Assembly: GCA_022818135.1 (NCBI GenBank)
Contig: JAFMSR010000019.1
Coordinates: forward strand, 35,641,639-35,705,638
From: Saxidomus purpurata
Lineage: Eukaryota; Mollusca; Bivalvia; Venerida; Veneridae
Direction: 5' to 3'
DNA: 64,000 bases
The notes under the pieces were generated by a model, which made no database searches, was not told where the DNA came from, and was given only the letters and a program-made list of their open reading frames with translations. Below, in pieces: positions 22,320-34,100 of this stretch; position 1 is the first letter of the stretch, and the number at the start of each line of letters is the position of its first letter. The translations under genes and the position numbers were made by a program.

Positions 22320-25300
22320 TAACAGAAATAACTTGGTAAAACCTTATTTCCTATATGTTTTAAACCATTCTGTTTTCAGCATTATTTTTGACTACAAAAC
22401 AATGTTGTCATTTTGAAGGGTAGTATAACTTTAAAGCAAATGCACCCCGGCAATTTTTTAATAATCATTGTCATTGTTGTCCAACTAAGTTTTTATCTCA
22501 AAATATAGAAAATGCATGATTTGCACTAGTCTGGTACGTCTTCTGTAGCTTGTTATGGACAGAATACGAAAAAGGCCTTTTGGTTTGCATCGACGCCCTG
22601 TGTTGTATGTGCTTGACAACACACGACGGCATTTAAACTCACAGAACATCACAAACTAGTAGATCTTTGACAAGTTCAGGATCACTCGGCTGCAATCTAC
22701 ATTGCTGCTTAGCAAGGGACAGGGATAAATACGAAGGTACAAGTTGTATTAGAAGTATTTTTATTTATTTACTGAACATGATGTTCAATATATGTCAATC
22801 ATAAACAGTGTATCAAATCTTATAAAAGTTAACATGATTGATAATGTATTTACACCAAATGTAGAAGAATATGATAGCAGACCAATTACGTACTATTTAA
22901 ATGAAAACATGAACTCTATTCATGCAAGTTATTACAAGAGTAAAAGTAAAACTATTTCACTCAGTGTATTTATTCGTTCAAGTTTCTATAAGAGCAATAA
23001 GAGCAAAATTATTCTATAAGAACAAAAAATAATCTATTTCACTCCGTGTAAAGCTAAGGAAGTATTTTAAACAGTTTTGTAACACGTTATGACATCAGAG
23101 TTTATTACATATTCTCCAATTGTTAATGATTCGCAAACAAGACAGAGAATATATGCTTACATATCGGTTAAAAAACACACAGAAAAATCTACATAAACCT
23201 TGTAAAGCGCATCTGAGCTTCGCTGTGCGAGAACAAAATGTCTTGGTCTTTGAATCAGTGTAGAAAAATGTTAAGTCAATCTTTGTTAGTATGAGATATG
23301 CATATGATACTATTCTAAAATGCTAGTCAGTTTTTGTTGATATGGGATATGCGCATGATGCTGTTCTATAATGCCAATTAGGTTCTGATAAACTAATAAC
23401 GAAATAGAATATATCAATACAATCATACTGATGCACAAACATTTCTATCTACACTGGTAACAGAACTCAAAAGAAATACCGGTACATGTACTTGTGTTTA
23501 TACACGAATCAGTCACATTAATTTAAACATTATCTTGCGTAGGAAAAGTATGGGTAAAATATAAATTTCACATAGTAAGTCAGAAAAATGACACGCAGTA
23601 ATCTTGATCTGAAGCTTAAATAATACAACCAAATAAATGGACTTATTATCCAACATTCTACAATAAAACAATCTCAAAGAAGCTGTTTGAAAAATGGACG
23701 TAATATTACTGAATACAAAAAATACACCAATGTTGCAAAGAAAATAATTTTACAATTTGTCAGTCAATGACATAGATTGAAAATAGACTGCATGGAATGA
23801 AATAATCAATGTAATTTCTCGTTTTAAAAACCGACACTCGCCTATTCTATAGCACTTTTCAAGTACTATGTAACGTTAAGTCTTACCTTCCTAGAACTAG
23901 TATACCCTCAACGCTTTCTATATACAAGTATTGCACATACATCATTTGTAAAGAAAGTATATTTATTTATTACACAGGAAATTTACACTCTGAACTACCC
24001 TTGTCAAAATGAACATCGGCAACAGTAGGTAGCTGCAAGATTCAAATATCTAATACTAAGTTGTATAGGCCAATTGTATAGCAGGTTCCTGACAACTAAG
24101 CAGAGTTTATCTGGTTTTTCATCTTCTGTGTACACGTCTTTACCATAAAGAACTCCTCGGACAAAAAAAAAATCCTTACAAAAAAAAACTGTATTTTTAA
24201 ACAACCTGTACATACAACATTTTTGGCTATTTAATAACATCAGTTATAAACTTTTAGAACAATACTGACAGTTCACACCTAGTACCTCAAGAAAGCAAAA
24301 TTTGCTGACTTACTGTGGAAAACATCTCCAAACATTTGGTACACAAAACAATTTAGAAAGAGAAATTTCGTGCACGTGCAATTGCAATGAAAACAAAAAT
24401 CATCCTTAAAAACATATCAAATTTGAAAGAGTGGATGTACAAATGTGAATAATGATGCCATAAAGTCCTGCTTTTATCGTAAATACTGCAACAATGATAT
24501 AAATAGATGATACAAGAATTTAATTTTGATACAAATGAGAATATTTTGCAAAGAAACAATTTGCTTCACACTTATTTTCAACGATACCCTGTAGGTACTG
24601 ATAAACATGGGTAACCTACAACATGCAGTGCAATGTTCACAGCACAACTAAAGAATCTTTGTCCATTTTATACGTAGTTACAGTAGTTTGGCAGTCAACC
24701 TTGAAATGCATCACAACCATTATTTTAACAAAGTTGCAGTACATGTTTTCTTTTTTTAAATTTCTTTTTCCATAGAACTGAGAACTGTCTCACTCCTCAT
24801 AGTGATGTAGTTTTAACTAAATTCACTAATTTCAGACATTCTAAACCTTAAAATACAGTTATTTACAATTACTATTAACCCTTGACCCTGCAATGGCCTC
24901 GTCCATCTACCATTAATTGGCTTAAGACGCTCAGAAATAACCCAATCCTTAGAGGTAATTAACAAATTTATCCATTATTCATACAAGACTTGAAACAGTA
25001 GGACATTTACTCCCTAAAAATCTAAATTGATTTATATTTTCTCTCAAGATACTACCACAATCAAGTAATTGACATTTCTCAAATTACCCACTGCAAAAAA
25101 CTTCGACTACAGATGGTAACTGCAAACAGGAAACGCATTACTACCATTAAAAAAAGTAAACATGTATTGTTATTTCCTTAACTTAAATCTTTCAGATCTT
25201 CTAACAGCTAAACATCTTCGTACAGACTGACTTTGCAATATTAACATAAATGTATGGAACAACACTTAAAACACAAACAATAAGTTGCATTTATTTCACG

Positions 25301-25491
25301 AAGACTAATTCAAGCAAAATAGTATTTCATTAAGCTTTATCCCGAAACAAACTTATATCAAACTTTATCTAGCCGTATAAATACAATCATTTCTGTAATT
25401 TTTAACCTCATTAAAAACAGATGAAAGACTTCGCATTTCAATTACTAATTAGCTACATTTAGCAACCTATGTACGTATTAAGTCAATGTTA
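22320..25491. other. Duplicate of the APC 3' flank, no gene seen
   Basis: This is the counterpart of 41265-44409. Only short AT-rich open frames occur. A 75-codon plus-strand frame at 22792-23019 recurs at 41738-41965, but only because the two units are nearly identical. I see no RNA gene or further transposon. Confidence 0.5.
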
Positions 25492-26035
25492 TTATACAGT
25501 TGTAACTATACTTCTTTTTCTCCCAGTACTTTCATCTTCAGACTCGCTCCTTTCTGATGAAGAGTTAAGCTGTGCTTGTCGTCTTGCTAATAACATCTCT
25601 GTTTTTGTCAGATGCTGTGTTGGCAAACTTTTTACTGAACTATTTAACAAACTTGACCGTAACTTTTCTGAATTATCAGCCTCTTCATATTCAGACCTAT
25701 TTGCACAAATGCTATTGGAACCAGTCTGTTTTACATTGTTTGAAAATGGCACATTTGAATTATCAGTGTAAACATTAGTGTCTGTTTCATCATTTCGTTT
25801 TTGATTAACATCTGGACTTTTCGGACATATTTTTAACATATCAGTTTTTTGAACAGGGAAACTATGCATGTTCATATTTTCACTTTCATCATCTGATTTG
25901 TCAATGTCAATCAAATATTCTGCACTTCGTTTCAAACTTGAAGTAGACGAACCTAGAGTTTGACTAGAATTGTCGTCAATTTCATATTTCTTTTCAAATT
26001 TCATGCTTTTGTTAAGTTTTGCTTCCTTTTTGTTC
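25492..26035 (-). pseudogene. Orphan duplicate of the APC C-terminus (last 180 codons)
   Basis: This is a nearly exact copy of 44410-44954, the end of the APC frame from the NKKEAKLNKS region to the TTV C-terminus. By eye I find two base changes, one altering a residue (Ser for Phe at 25699 versus 44618). It begins at the duplication junction, with no exon start or APC upstream sequence. To its right on the + strand the sequence switches to the start of the second duplication unit. The frame stays open for about 29 more codons into unrelated DNA (to 26121), giving a chimeric 209-codon reading frame that is probably not translated. It is a by-product of the segmental duplication, not an independent APC gene. 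Confidence 0.88.
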
Positions 26036-26474
26036 GAGGCAGTCATCGAATACCCGGTACAGTTTATGTCTACAGGTAACACAAACTCCCTGCAGCGGTC
26101 ACGTCTCCTTACAGTATACACAGACCACTACAAACACATAAAAAAGCGTTTTAGCCACATTTGAATATTTGTGTTAGTCTTTGGTATTGCTTGTGCATTA
26201 ACATTTATCTAATGAACTTTTCAGGTTTTCATAAATTTAATCCAAAAACACTTATTTCAAAATAGTATTTCTGTTTTAATTATTTGCATCCCATCACAAC
26301 ACATTTGAGTCTGAAAACTTGGTGTCCCTCAAGGCGGTATATTGTCACTCCTTCTCCTTTCCGCTCGATCTTCACAGGGCGATCGAGACTGCCCGCTGTG
26401 TTAATCATCCAGTGCCTTGTTGTTTAGAAAAGCAAGCTTATATAAACAGTGCCTTGCAGGTTACAATACACTAA

Positions 26475-27100
26475 AGAAATGCTTCCAGCATTGGGAAGAG
26501 TGTTGCGTAAACTATTAATGCCTACATCTGAGCAGAATGCTGCTACTAACAAGACTAGCGGCATTTCTTCACACTGAAGTGGAAGAGAGTAAGCTTTTGC
26601 AGGCTATTTACATAGAGATCAAGGACATTATCAACGTGATTGCCGGTACTTCTGCAATAAAGCATTCTCCGCTCGATCTATGGAACCCTGTTTATGGGCA
26701 TGTCTCGGCTAAGTTCGCTTGCTAATCAGATTGCTCAATGTTCACTCAAGTTTATGCCCTTGAATAGATATCAAATTGACATCATCCGTTATCTATCTTT
26801 GAACAACTTTAATACATTTTGACAAGATGCGGTGTTCTTGGTGTTTATCCGATTAAAGTTATGCAAGAAGCCAATATTGGATTGTGCTAATTTGGTGAAA
26901 TTTCGTCATTTCAAGGATAGTAAGAATGGTGTGTAGGGCAATATGTGGGGTTATCGCACAAGGCCGAGATAACAGACCCATACACATGTTAACCAGGTTC
27001 GGTGACAATCTGATCTTATGAAAATCTGTGGAGTTCGAGAGCGGACAAACTGATGCTGCCTGTTGTAGTCGGTCTCACAATACGTCCCGTTTCTTGATTT
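26475..27100 (+). repeat. Direct repeat block R, copy c
   Basis: Near-identical counterpart of 6358-6985 in duplication unit 2. Confidence 0.65.
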
Positions 27101-27901
27101 AAGAAACATACGCAAAACTAGGTGGGTGTTCAGTATCACAATTGTGTCGCCCTCTTACACTTTGTCAAAATACCCAAAATGTTTACAAGACAACATGCTT
27201 AGCTATTCAAGAAATATCGTTCCAAAGCAGCAGTTATCATTATAAAAAAATTATCTTTTTCCATGTTTGTAATTTTTTGGAGTCTGGCATGTCAAAAAGA
27301 AACCCAACAAATTGTGAACCTTGTTGTAAATTTATAGCAACCACTCAAATATGACCTTGACCTACAAAATGTGTCGGCATCACAACGTTTTTGTCAGAAG
27401 CAATACCATTTGAAAGTTTGATGAAGAAATCTTACGAAATGACAAAGTTATAACCAACGTTAAGTTTTGGTGACAAGTACAAAAAGGGGCATAACTCTGT
27501 CAAATACGACCTTGACCTACATTTTTTGGCGGTAATTGGTACTATTTGTTCAGCACGGATCAATTCAATATTTTTCACTTAGATTCACTGTTGGCATAAA
27601 AAGGACGGACATTAAATCAGGTTTGTTTATTTTATTTACTTCATGTTGCAATATCGTTTTAATCTTTACTTTTTGCATTGTGCAATTTAAGATAAACAAA
27701 ACAGAGACAAATAACTGCTAAAGATATGTATAACCCCTCGGAAGTGAACACTTTTGGAAACAGAAATGGGTTGGAGATTGGCATTATGTTTTACAAAAAT
27801 TGATCTCAGTTAGCTAATACAAGTGTATAGAAATGGAGCAAGTGAAACGCATTAAACGAGGGTCAATGCTGACCATCTTTTCCGAAATTGTAGTTTCTTA
27901 T

Positions 27902-28914
27902 AAACAAGAGGGCCATGATGGCCCTATATCGCTCACCTGAGTACAAGTGCACTTGCCTGGTTGGCGTGTTCAATTTTGACCCAAGAGGCATGATTTAAAC
28001 AAAGAAGGTTGCAGACCACTAGTCAATGTTACATACAAAATATCTAAGTTCTTACCTTGTGGTTTAAGATTAAGAAAAGAAGATTTTTCCTAAATCAAAC
28101 GACCCCCTGGGGAAGGTAAATTTTAACACTGGGGACATGATTTGAACACTCTTTGAAGAAGTTTGCTATACACTGTTACACACTTAATATCTTGGCTCTT
28201 AACATTGTGGTTTTGAAGAAGAATATTTTAAAAGTGTTCCTATATATGTATATGTAAAACAAATAAACCCCTACGGTGGGGCCAATATTGATTCTAGGGG
28301 CATAATTTAAACAAACTTTGAAGAGGTCCACTAGACACTATTACCTACTAAATATCAAAGCTCTAGAAATAGGGTTTGAAGACAAAGAATTTTTAAAGGT
28401 TTTCCTTTATATGTCTATGAAAAACAAATCACCCCCTAGGCGGGGCCAATATTGACCACAGGGGCAAGATTTGAACAAAGTTATTAGAGGTGTAATAGAC
28501 AATGCTATATACTAAATAGCTTAGCTCTAGTCCTTGTGGTTTTGGAGAAAGTTTATCCTATAGAAACCTATGTAAAATCAAGTGAATCCCCCGGGCGGGG
28601 TCAATTTTAACCCAGGGGTCATGATTTGAGCAATTTTGGTAGAGGTGCACTAGACATTGCTACATGCTATATATCTAAGCTTTAGACCATGTGGTTTCAG
28701 AGAATAATTTTTTAAAGTTTTGCTTATTTGTTGTCATAGCAACCAGAGTTCTGAATGGAACGGATTTTTTAACAGTTTTGGACGTAAAAGAACAAAACTA
28801 TTTCCATTGATTTGTCATAAATTTCGTCGAAACGACTTTAGGGTCTTGATATTTTGTCTCAATTACGGTTCAGAGTATTATCGTGCGTCTGTCCACGTTG
28901 GGAAATTTTGAACT
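27902..28914 (+). repeat. Dispersed bivalve-type repeat, uninterrupted copy in unit 2
   Basis: Counterpart of 8372-9108 plus 10953-11270 without the inserted segment. The 43-base block is present once (about 28602-28644). Confidence 0.65.
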
Positions 28915-31163
28915 GATCCAACGCAAACATTCCTAATGAGTGACTGAAGTCCTACTTAAGCGTATATTTCGTTACAATGCCATAACCTTTTCATTTTCAT
29001 GTAGTGTTGGCTTTTTTACATCAAAGCGAAGCATGATCTTCCAATTTATATCAAATGATTCAAAGTCACCATCCATGATCAAACATATGACTTATGGGAT
29101 ATAAAGTCGGTTATTTTAATGATTGGTAGCCGGATTTACGTTGACAAGAGAGCAACGGGTATCTTGTCAAAATCAGATTAAGATTTGAAAGAAGTTTACC
29201 CGGCAGAAATTGAAAATGATCCGGATACATTTATATACAAAATGTATTAGATATTGATTTATATTACGATTAACTGAAGGTTCATTCTAAAAAGATATTT
29301 TATCTGCACAAAAGATACATTACGTGAAATGCACAAATAAACCCGAAAGTATCCTATCAATGCTTAACACTGAAAAAGCTTTTTAACTTTGTTAAGGTTT
29401 TTGTTTCGTAACGGCTGTGTATCTCCAGGCAAGTGGCGAGACGATACGTATTGCGATACGGAAGAGCTATACACAAATCACAAAACCTCTGTCTCACCAT
29501 TAATATGTTACAGACGACAGTACATATAACACGGTAATAGCGTTCCGATGTATCGTATTTACATTTATTTAAACTGTTTACTTTAACTTGTGTTTCTGAA
29601 ATAAGTGTGTAATATCCAAATCAATTATTTTTAAACATGTCCGACTTTAAAGTTTATTGTTTTCATTATTTGATATTTTGAGATATAGATTATGGGAAAC
29701 TACTTAATGCAAGCTTTACCAAACGGTTTCGAAGTGGCACTCCACACTTCTTATACACAAATTCGAATTGGTCAGGGATAATCCTCTAAAGTTAAGAGAT
29801 ATAAGGAAATCAAATAGCTCTGTGAATTTTAAATTTCATTGAAGTGCAAAATTTTGTTGTTTGAGATTTAGTTTGCATGTTTGCAAATGCGAAAACAATG
29901 GTATAGAAAGGACGTGCAGAGGTACCATGCGCAGATAGTGAAATTTCGTAAACAAGTGAAACTCAGCTTTACGGCTTAGAAAATCAAGCTTTTCACAGGG
30001 GGTACATATTTTTACTGCTGGCAAAAAACCTTCGTGGTTAAGTACCTTGTTCAGTGTGATTGTTCACATATGTAGAGAGTCTGCAAGCCAGAAACAGTGT
30101 GACCTTGGCTGACATATTTACAGGTAAGTTTGTACAGGTTCGGAAAAAACGGTCTCGGACTGTCTCTGATGGTATAAATAGGAACTAAAATTTTCAGAAA
30201 AGAAACTTTAAGGCAGTTCAGACTAATGAATTGTATTAATACGATTTCACTTGCAATGTGTTCACAGTGAATCGCTTATTCTATTTTTAGATTCACAGGT
30301 TGTTCATATCTGATATGCATACTTTGTCGGTGTCGCACGAAATAGGCCGAGTGCTAACAAACGCGCCGATGTTTAGGTATGTTGTGTAAGTTAAATATTA
30401 GATAAAGTTGAGTAAAACATGATGAATTGAGATAAACAATTACTGCAATATTAATAGTTTAATAGTTCGCGAATCTGGCGGAAAAGGGGCACGCGAATAT
30501 TCGTTTAAAAAATTTCGGCCGCTTTGAAAGCAACTCGTCAATTGTAGACACAATGCCGTCGATTCCTGAAGATTTGTAGGTCCTTAGCCCCTGCTAATAA
30601 GAGTATTTGTGCATGGTAAGTCTGTTTCTTTTGCCTAAGAAAAAAATAAGTCCACGCGGTCAACAACAAAACCCACTGCGGTCTGTAACCGAATTGGGAT
30701 AAATCACTTGCCTCAGATTGTTTGATTTTTTTCAGTATTCACGAGCATAACCTATACGTTCATACTACAATTTATAACTGTTTACATAATCAAAGCACTG
30801 TACAAACAAAATCACCCAACGATTGGTTGATACACAATCGGTATGCACACTTTCCCTGTGGAAATAGTATTTCTTACCAAGATAAATTTCTAATACGAAA
30901 GCGTCGATCTTGCAGACCAAACACGCGTTGCGATCGTACATTGGTGCTTTACCCACTTTGCCTCGTGGTTTCTTTATTTGGTGTTTTAAATGTCCATCTT
31001 ACAGTACCATTAATTGCTCAAAGGGTTGTTCATTCAATTGTTAGGTAATTTTCGCGTGAAGAAAATTTCGCGATTTGTAAGCAGACAGACTTATTTGCGA
31101 ACTTCAAACTCGCGAAAGGGAAATTCGCTAATAGAATATCTATGTGAAATTTTACAGATTGCG

Positions 31164-34100
31164 ATGAAGTCTGCATTGCTGTATTTGTATACTGCAAGTT
31201 GTATAATGACAGTGTGTGTTAATGCTGGAACCACGTGCATGACATCCCCTGAGCAAAACTGTGAGCTTTTCTCCCTCAAGTCAAACGTCGTCACACGTAA
31301 AGACATCATGGAGAAGGTACGTATTCACTGCGCATGCGTACTCAAACAACCCTGACAGGCTCTTGAAAGCTCTTGCTATAAGCATATAACTTCTCTGCGA
31401 GGTCCAGCGTTGATCATTTTTGCTCCCTTACTGAAGAGCTAAACAACTAAAGAAAAAGCTGTGTAGCAAAAACGAGTGGGGCGTAGTAGTTTTTACACAT
31501 TATTGAAGCACGTTTCGATTATTTGTTTTCGTTATAGGTGGGATTATACATAACATTCTTTATAGTTTCAACGTGAAATGAAACCTACGATCAGTACTTC
31601 TCACACAACTAAATTTCGAATATGCACCGGTCATCAATGGCAATACGTCAGCATTTGATTAACTTGATATATATTTACTGTAGTCAAACTTTGAATTTGT
31701 GTGATTTTTCCATTGGTCGTAATGTTACAAACGTGCCGTCGCTAATTCCAAGACGGTAGCCCCCATAATGCACGTAGTGTCATGCGATTCGGAAATTGCT
31801 GCTGAACACTATTTTATATCAATGTAGAGATAATATATTATTTATAAAACTTTATAGTTCATGAACAGTAACAGATGCATGGCTTACACGTTCTCATTGT
31901 ATTCAAATAAACTTAAAGTTCAGATAGTTTATCTACATATATGACGATTGTATGCTAAATGACAACAAAAATACACATTCGGCGCATTATACAAGTTCTT
32001 TTTCTAGTATCCCGAATTAAGAAACTTAATTAAATCATAAACTAGGGTGGCGCGGAAGTCGAGCGGTTAACGCTCTGGACTACCAATCCGGAGGTCCCCG
32101 TTTCAAAATCGGCCGGGGCACTGGAAATTTCAGAAATGCTTTTCAGTGTTTCCCACCAATCTAGCGATGAACTGGTTAGAAACCCAGAGGTAGTATCACG
32201 TGTATTGGTGCACTGGGTATGTAAAAGAACCAAGGGTTCTATTCGTAAAAGAGCCTTAGTCTGGTACCCGGATTCCCTTGTATCTGCATCTGTCCTTCTT
32301 CAAACCTGCGCCTGTCAGGAGTCTTGGCAAGTTCGCCCAGGGAGATATCCCAGGGTCGGCCGGGACTATACAATTAAAGGACAAAATACTGATTTACATA
32401 TTAAATACTGATATTTTCCAGAACGTTACCGCAGACATTTGGGTATTGATTTACGACTTGAGTCTTACAACTCACCAAACATATGGGAAATGCCGTGTGA
32501 AGTGGCATCTACCGGGCGCTGACAATGTGATACGAAGACAGCTAATGTGCTAGTAAGTGTAAGACCACTATAGTGTCTTATTGTGTGTTAGTAGGTGTAA
32601 GACCACTACTGTTTATTGTGTGCTAAAAGGTGTACGGTCACTACTGTTGCTGTGTCTACTAATCGGTGCAAGGTCACTAATGTTATTGTGTGTGTTATCA
32701 GGCGTATGACCACTACTGTTGTAACGTTTACTACATGAAGTCATGTGTGCTAGTATGTGTAAGACGACTACTGTTATCATATGTGTTAGCAGGCGTAACA
32801 CCACTACTGTTGTTGTAAAATGTGCTAGTAGGTTGCAGAACACTACTGTAATGACACAGGCTATGATTTTGATTGTTGTCCAGCCCGTGCTGTCTTGTAG
32901 TACAGAGTCTATCTTTCCATTGGTACACTCTTTAAACTGTAAACGTCATTATATTCGCGAGTTAATTATTTCGCGATTTTTCAATATTCTATTTATTCGC
33001 GAGTTTTGAATTCGCGAGCGGACACTTTTTTATATTATTATGAATGTTTGTTTACTATTTTATAAATTCGCAAAGTGCTTCATTCACGAAAATTAGCGAA
33101 AACAAAAACCTCGCGAAAAAAGCCCGTATTTTACAGTATTAGACAATAGACTATTTACACAAGGCGACAATAATGATCATGATATTATTACTGTATTTAA
33201 CACGTGATTCAGTACACAACCTGGTAATCTGACAGTCATAAACGTTTAGTGAAACATAAAGTAGCTATACAACAATTACTATTAAAAACATCTACGTTTG
33301 TAATATTCTAGTAACTTTGACAAGAAGATTTGTGAAGACTTCGAACGCAATGTTACAAGAGGCGATGACGACTGTGGTAGAGCAACGGAAAAATCAGGTA
33401 CTAATATCTGAAATACATTTAATGAGGAGACATTTGAAACTTTTGCTTTAAAGAATCAGTTTGATTTTGCTTCCCGGATTAAATTCCATCTATTCCGGAA
33501 GACGGTTCGATTTGGTAGTTTTGAATTGAGAATTGATTCCTAGAACGCTTCTGATGCGTTCGATTAAGCCTTTTTACATCTCGGAATTAATTCCTTTAAT
33601 TCCAGATTTCAAGCAGAATGTCTGTAGTCACGTGTAGGCATGTGGAAACGAAATTGGGCGCATATTTTCATATTATTAGATTGTTCCTTTCTATCACTAG
33701 TGCTGTAATCTTTAAATACGATTTTGATCCATTTGATTACCTCCTTTCTGAAGAGTTTAGCTTATTCCGAAACAAGAACCGTTCGATTCAGAATCAGTTC
33801 TGTCACATAACATTCTGATCCTAGAAGAACCAAATCGCTACTGTTTTAAAGCTGTGTGAAATTAATCTTTCGCTACATTTCTATATTAACGAAGTTGAAA
33901 GTTCACGAAAATAACGATAATATTATCCAATTAACATATTTCTGTTGTGGTAGAAGGCCACTGTAATTTCTTCCGATCAGTGTTTGTTGTTTACAATTTT
34001 ATCTTCTAACTTGTAGATGATACGACTTCGGCGTTCTATAGTCAAGACCTGGCTAGGTATATGTGGTTCGACTCGTGTTATAATGGAGAGAATGGCGAGT

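Larger units (their letters stand above)
5917..26035 (+). repeat. Segmental duplication, unit 1 (20.1 kb, direct)
   Basis: The sequence from 5917 recurs in the same order and orientation from 26036. The unit holds dispersed repeats, the GPI-type gene copy 2, a tandem array, and the 3' end of APC. At 26035/26036 the APC-derived sequence (shared with ...TTGTTCG ending at 44954) joins directly to the sequence shared with GAGGCAG starting at 5917, with about 1 base of overlap. Unit 1 is longer than unit 2 mainly because of a 1.84-kb extra segment at 9109-10952, about 0.57 kb at roughly 7433-8010 and a longer tandem array. It could be a true tandem duplication, or two haplotypes wrongly assembled in series. 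Confidence 0.9.

Noticed and set aside
22792..23019. 75-codon frame conserved at 41738-41965
   Set aside because: The match reflects the near-identity of the two duplication units in the APC 3' flank, not protein conservation.
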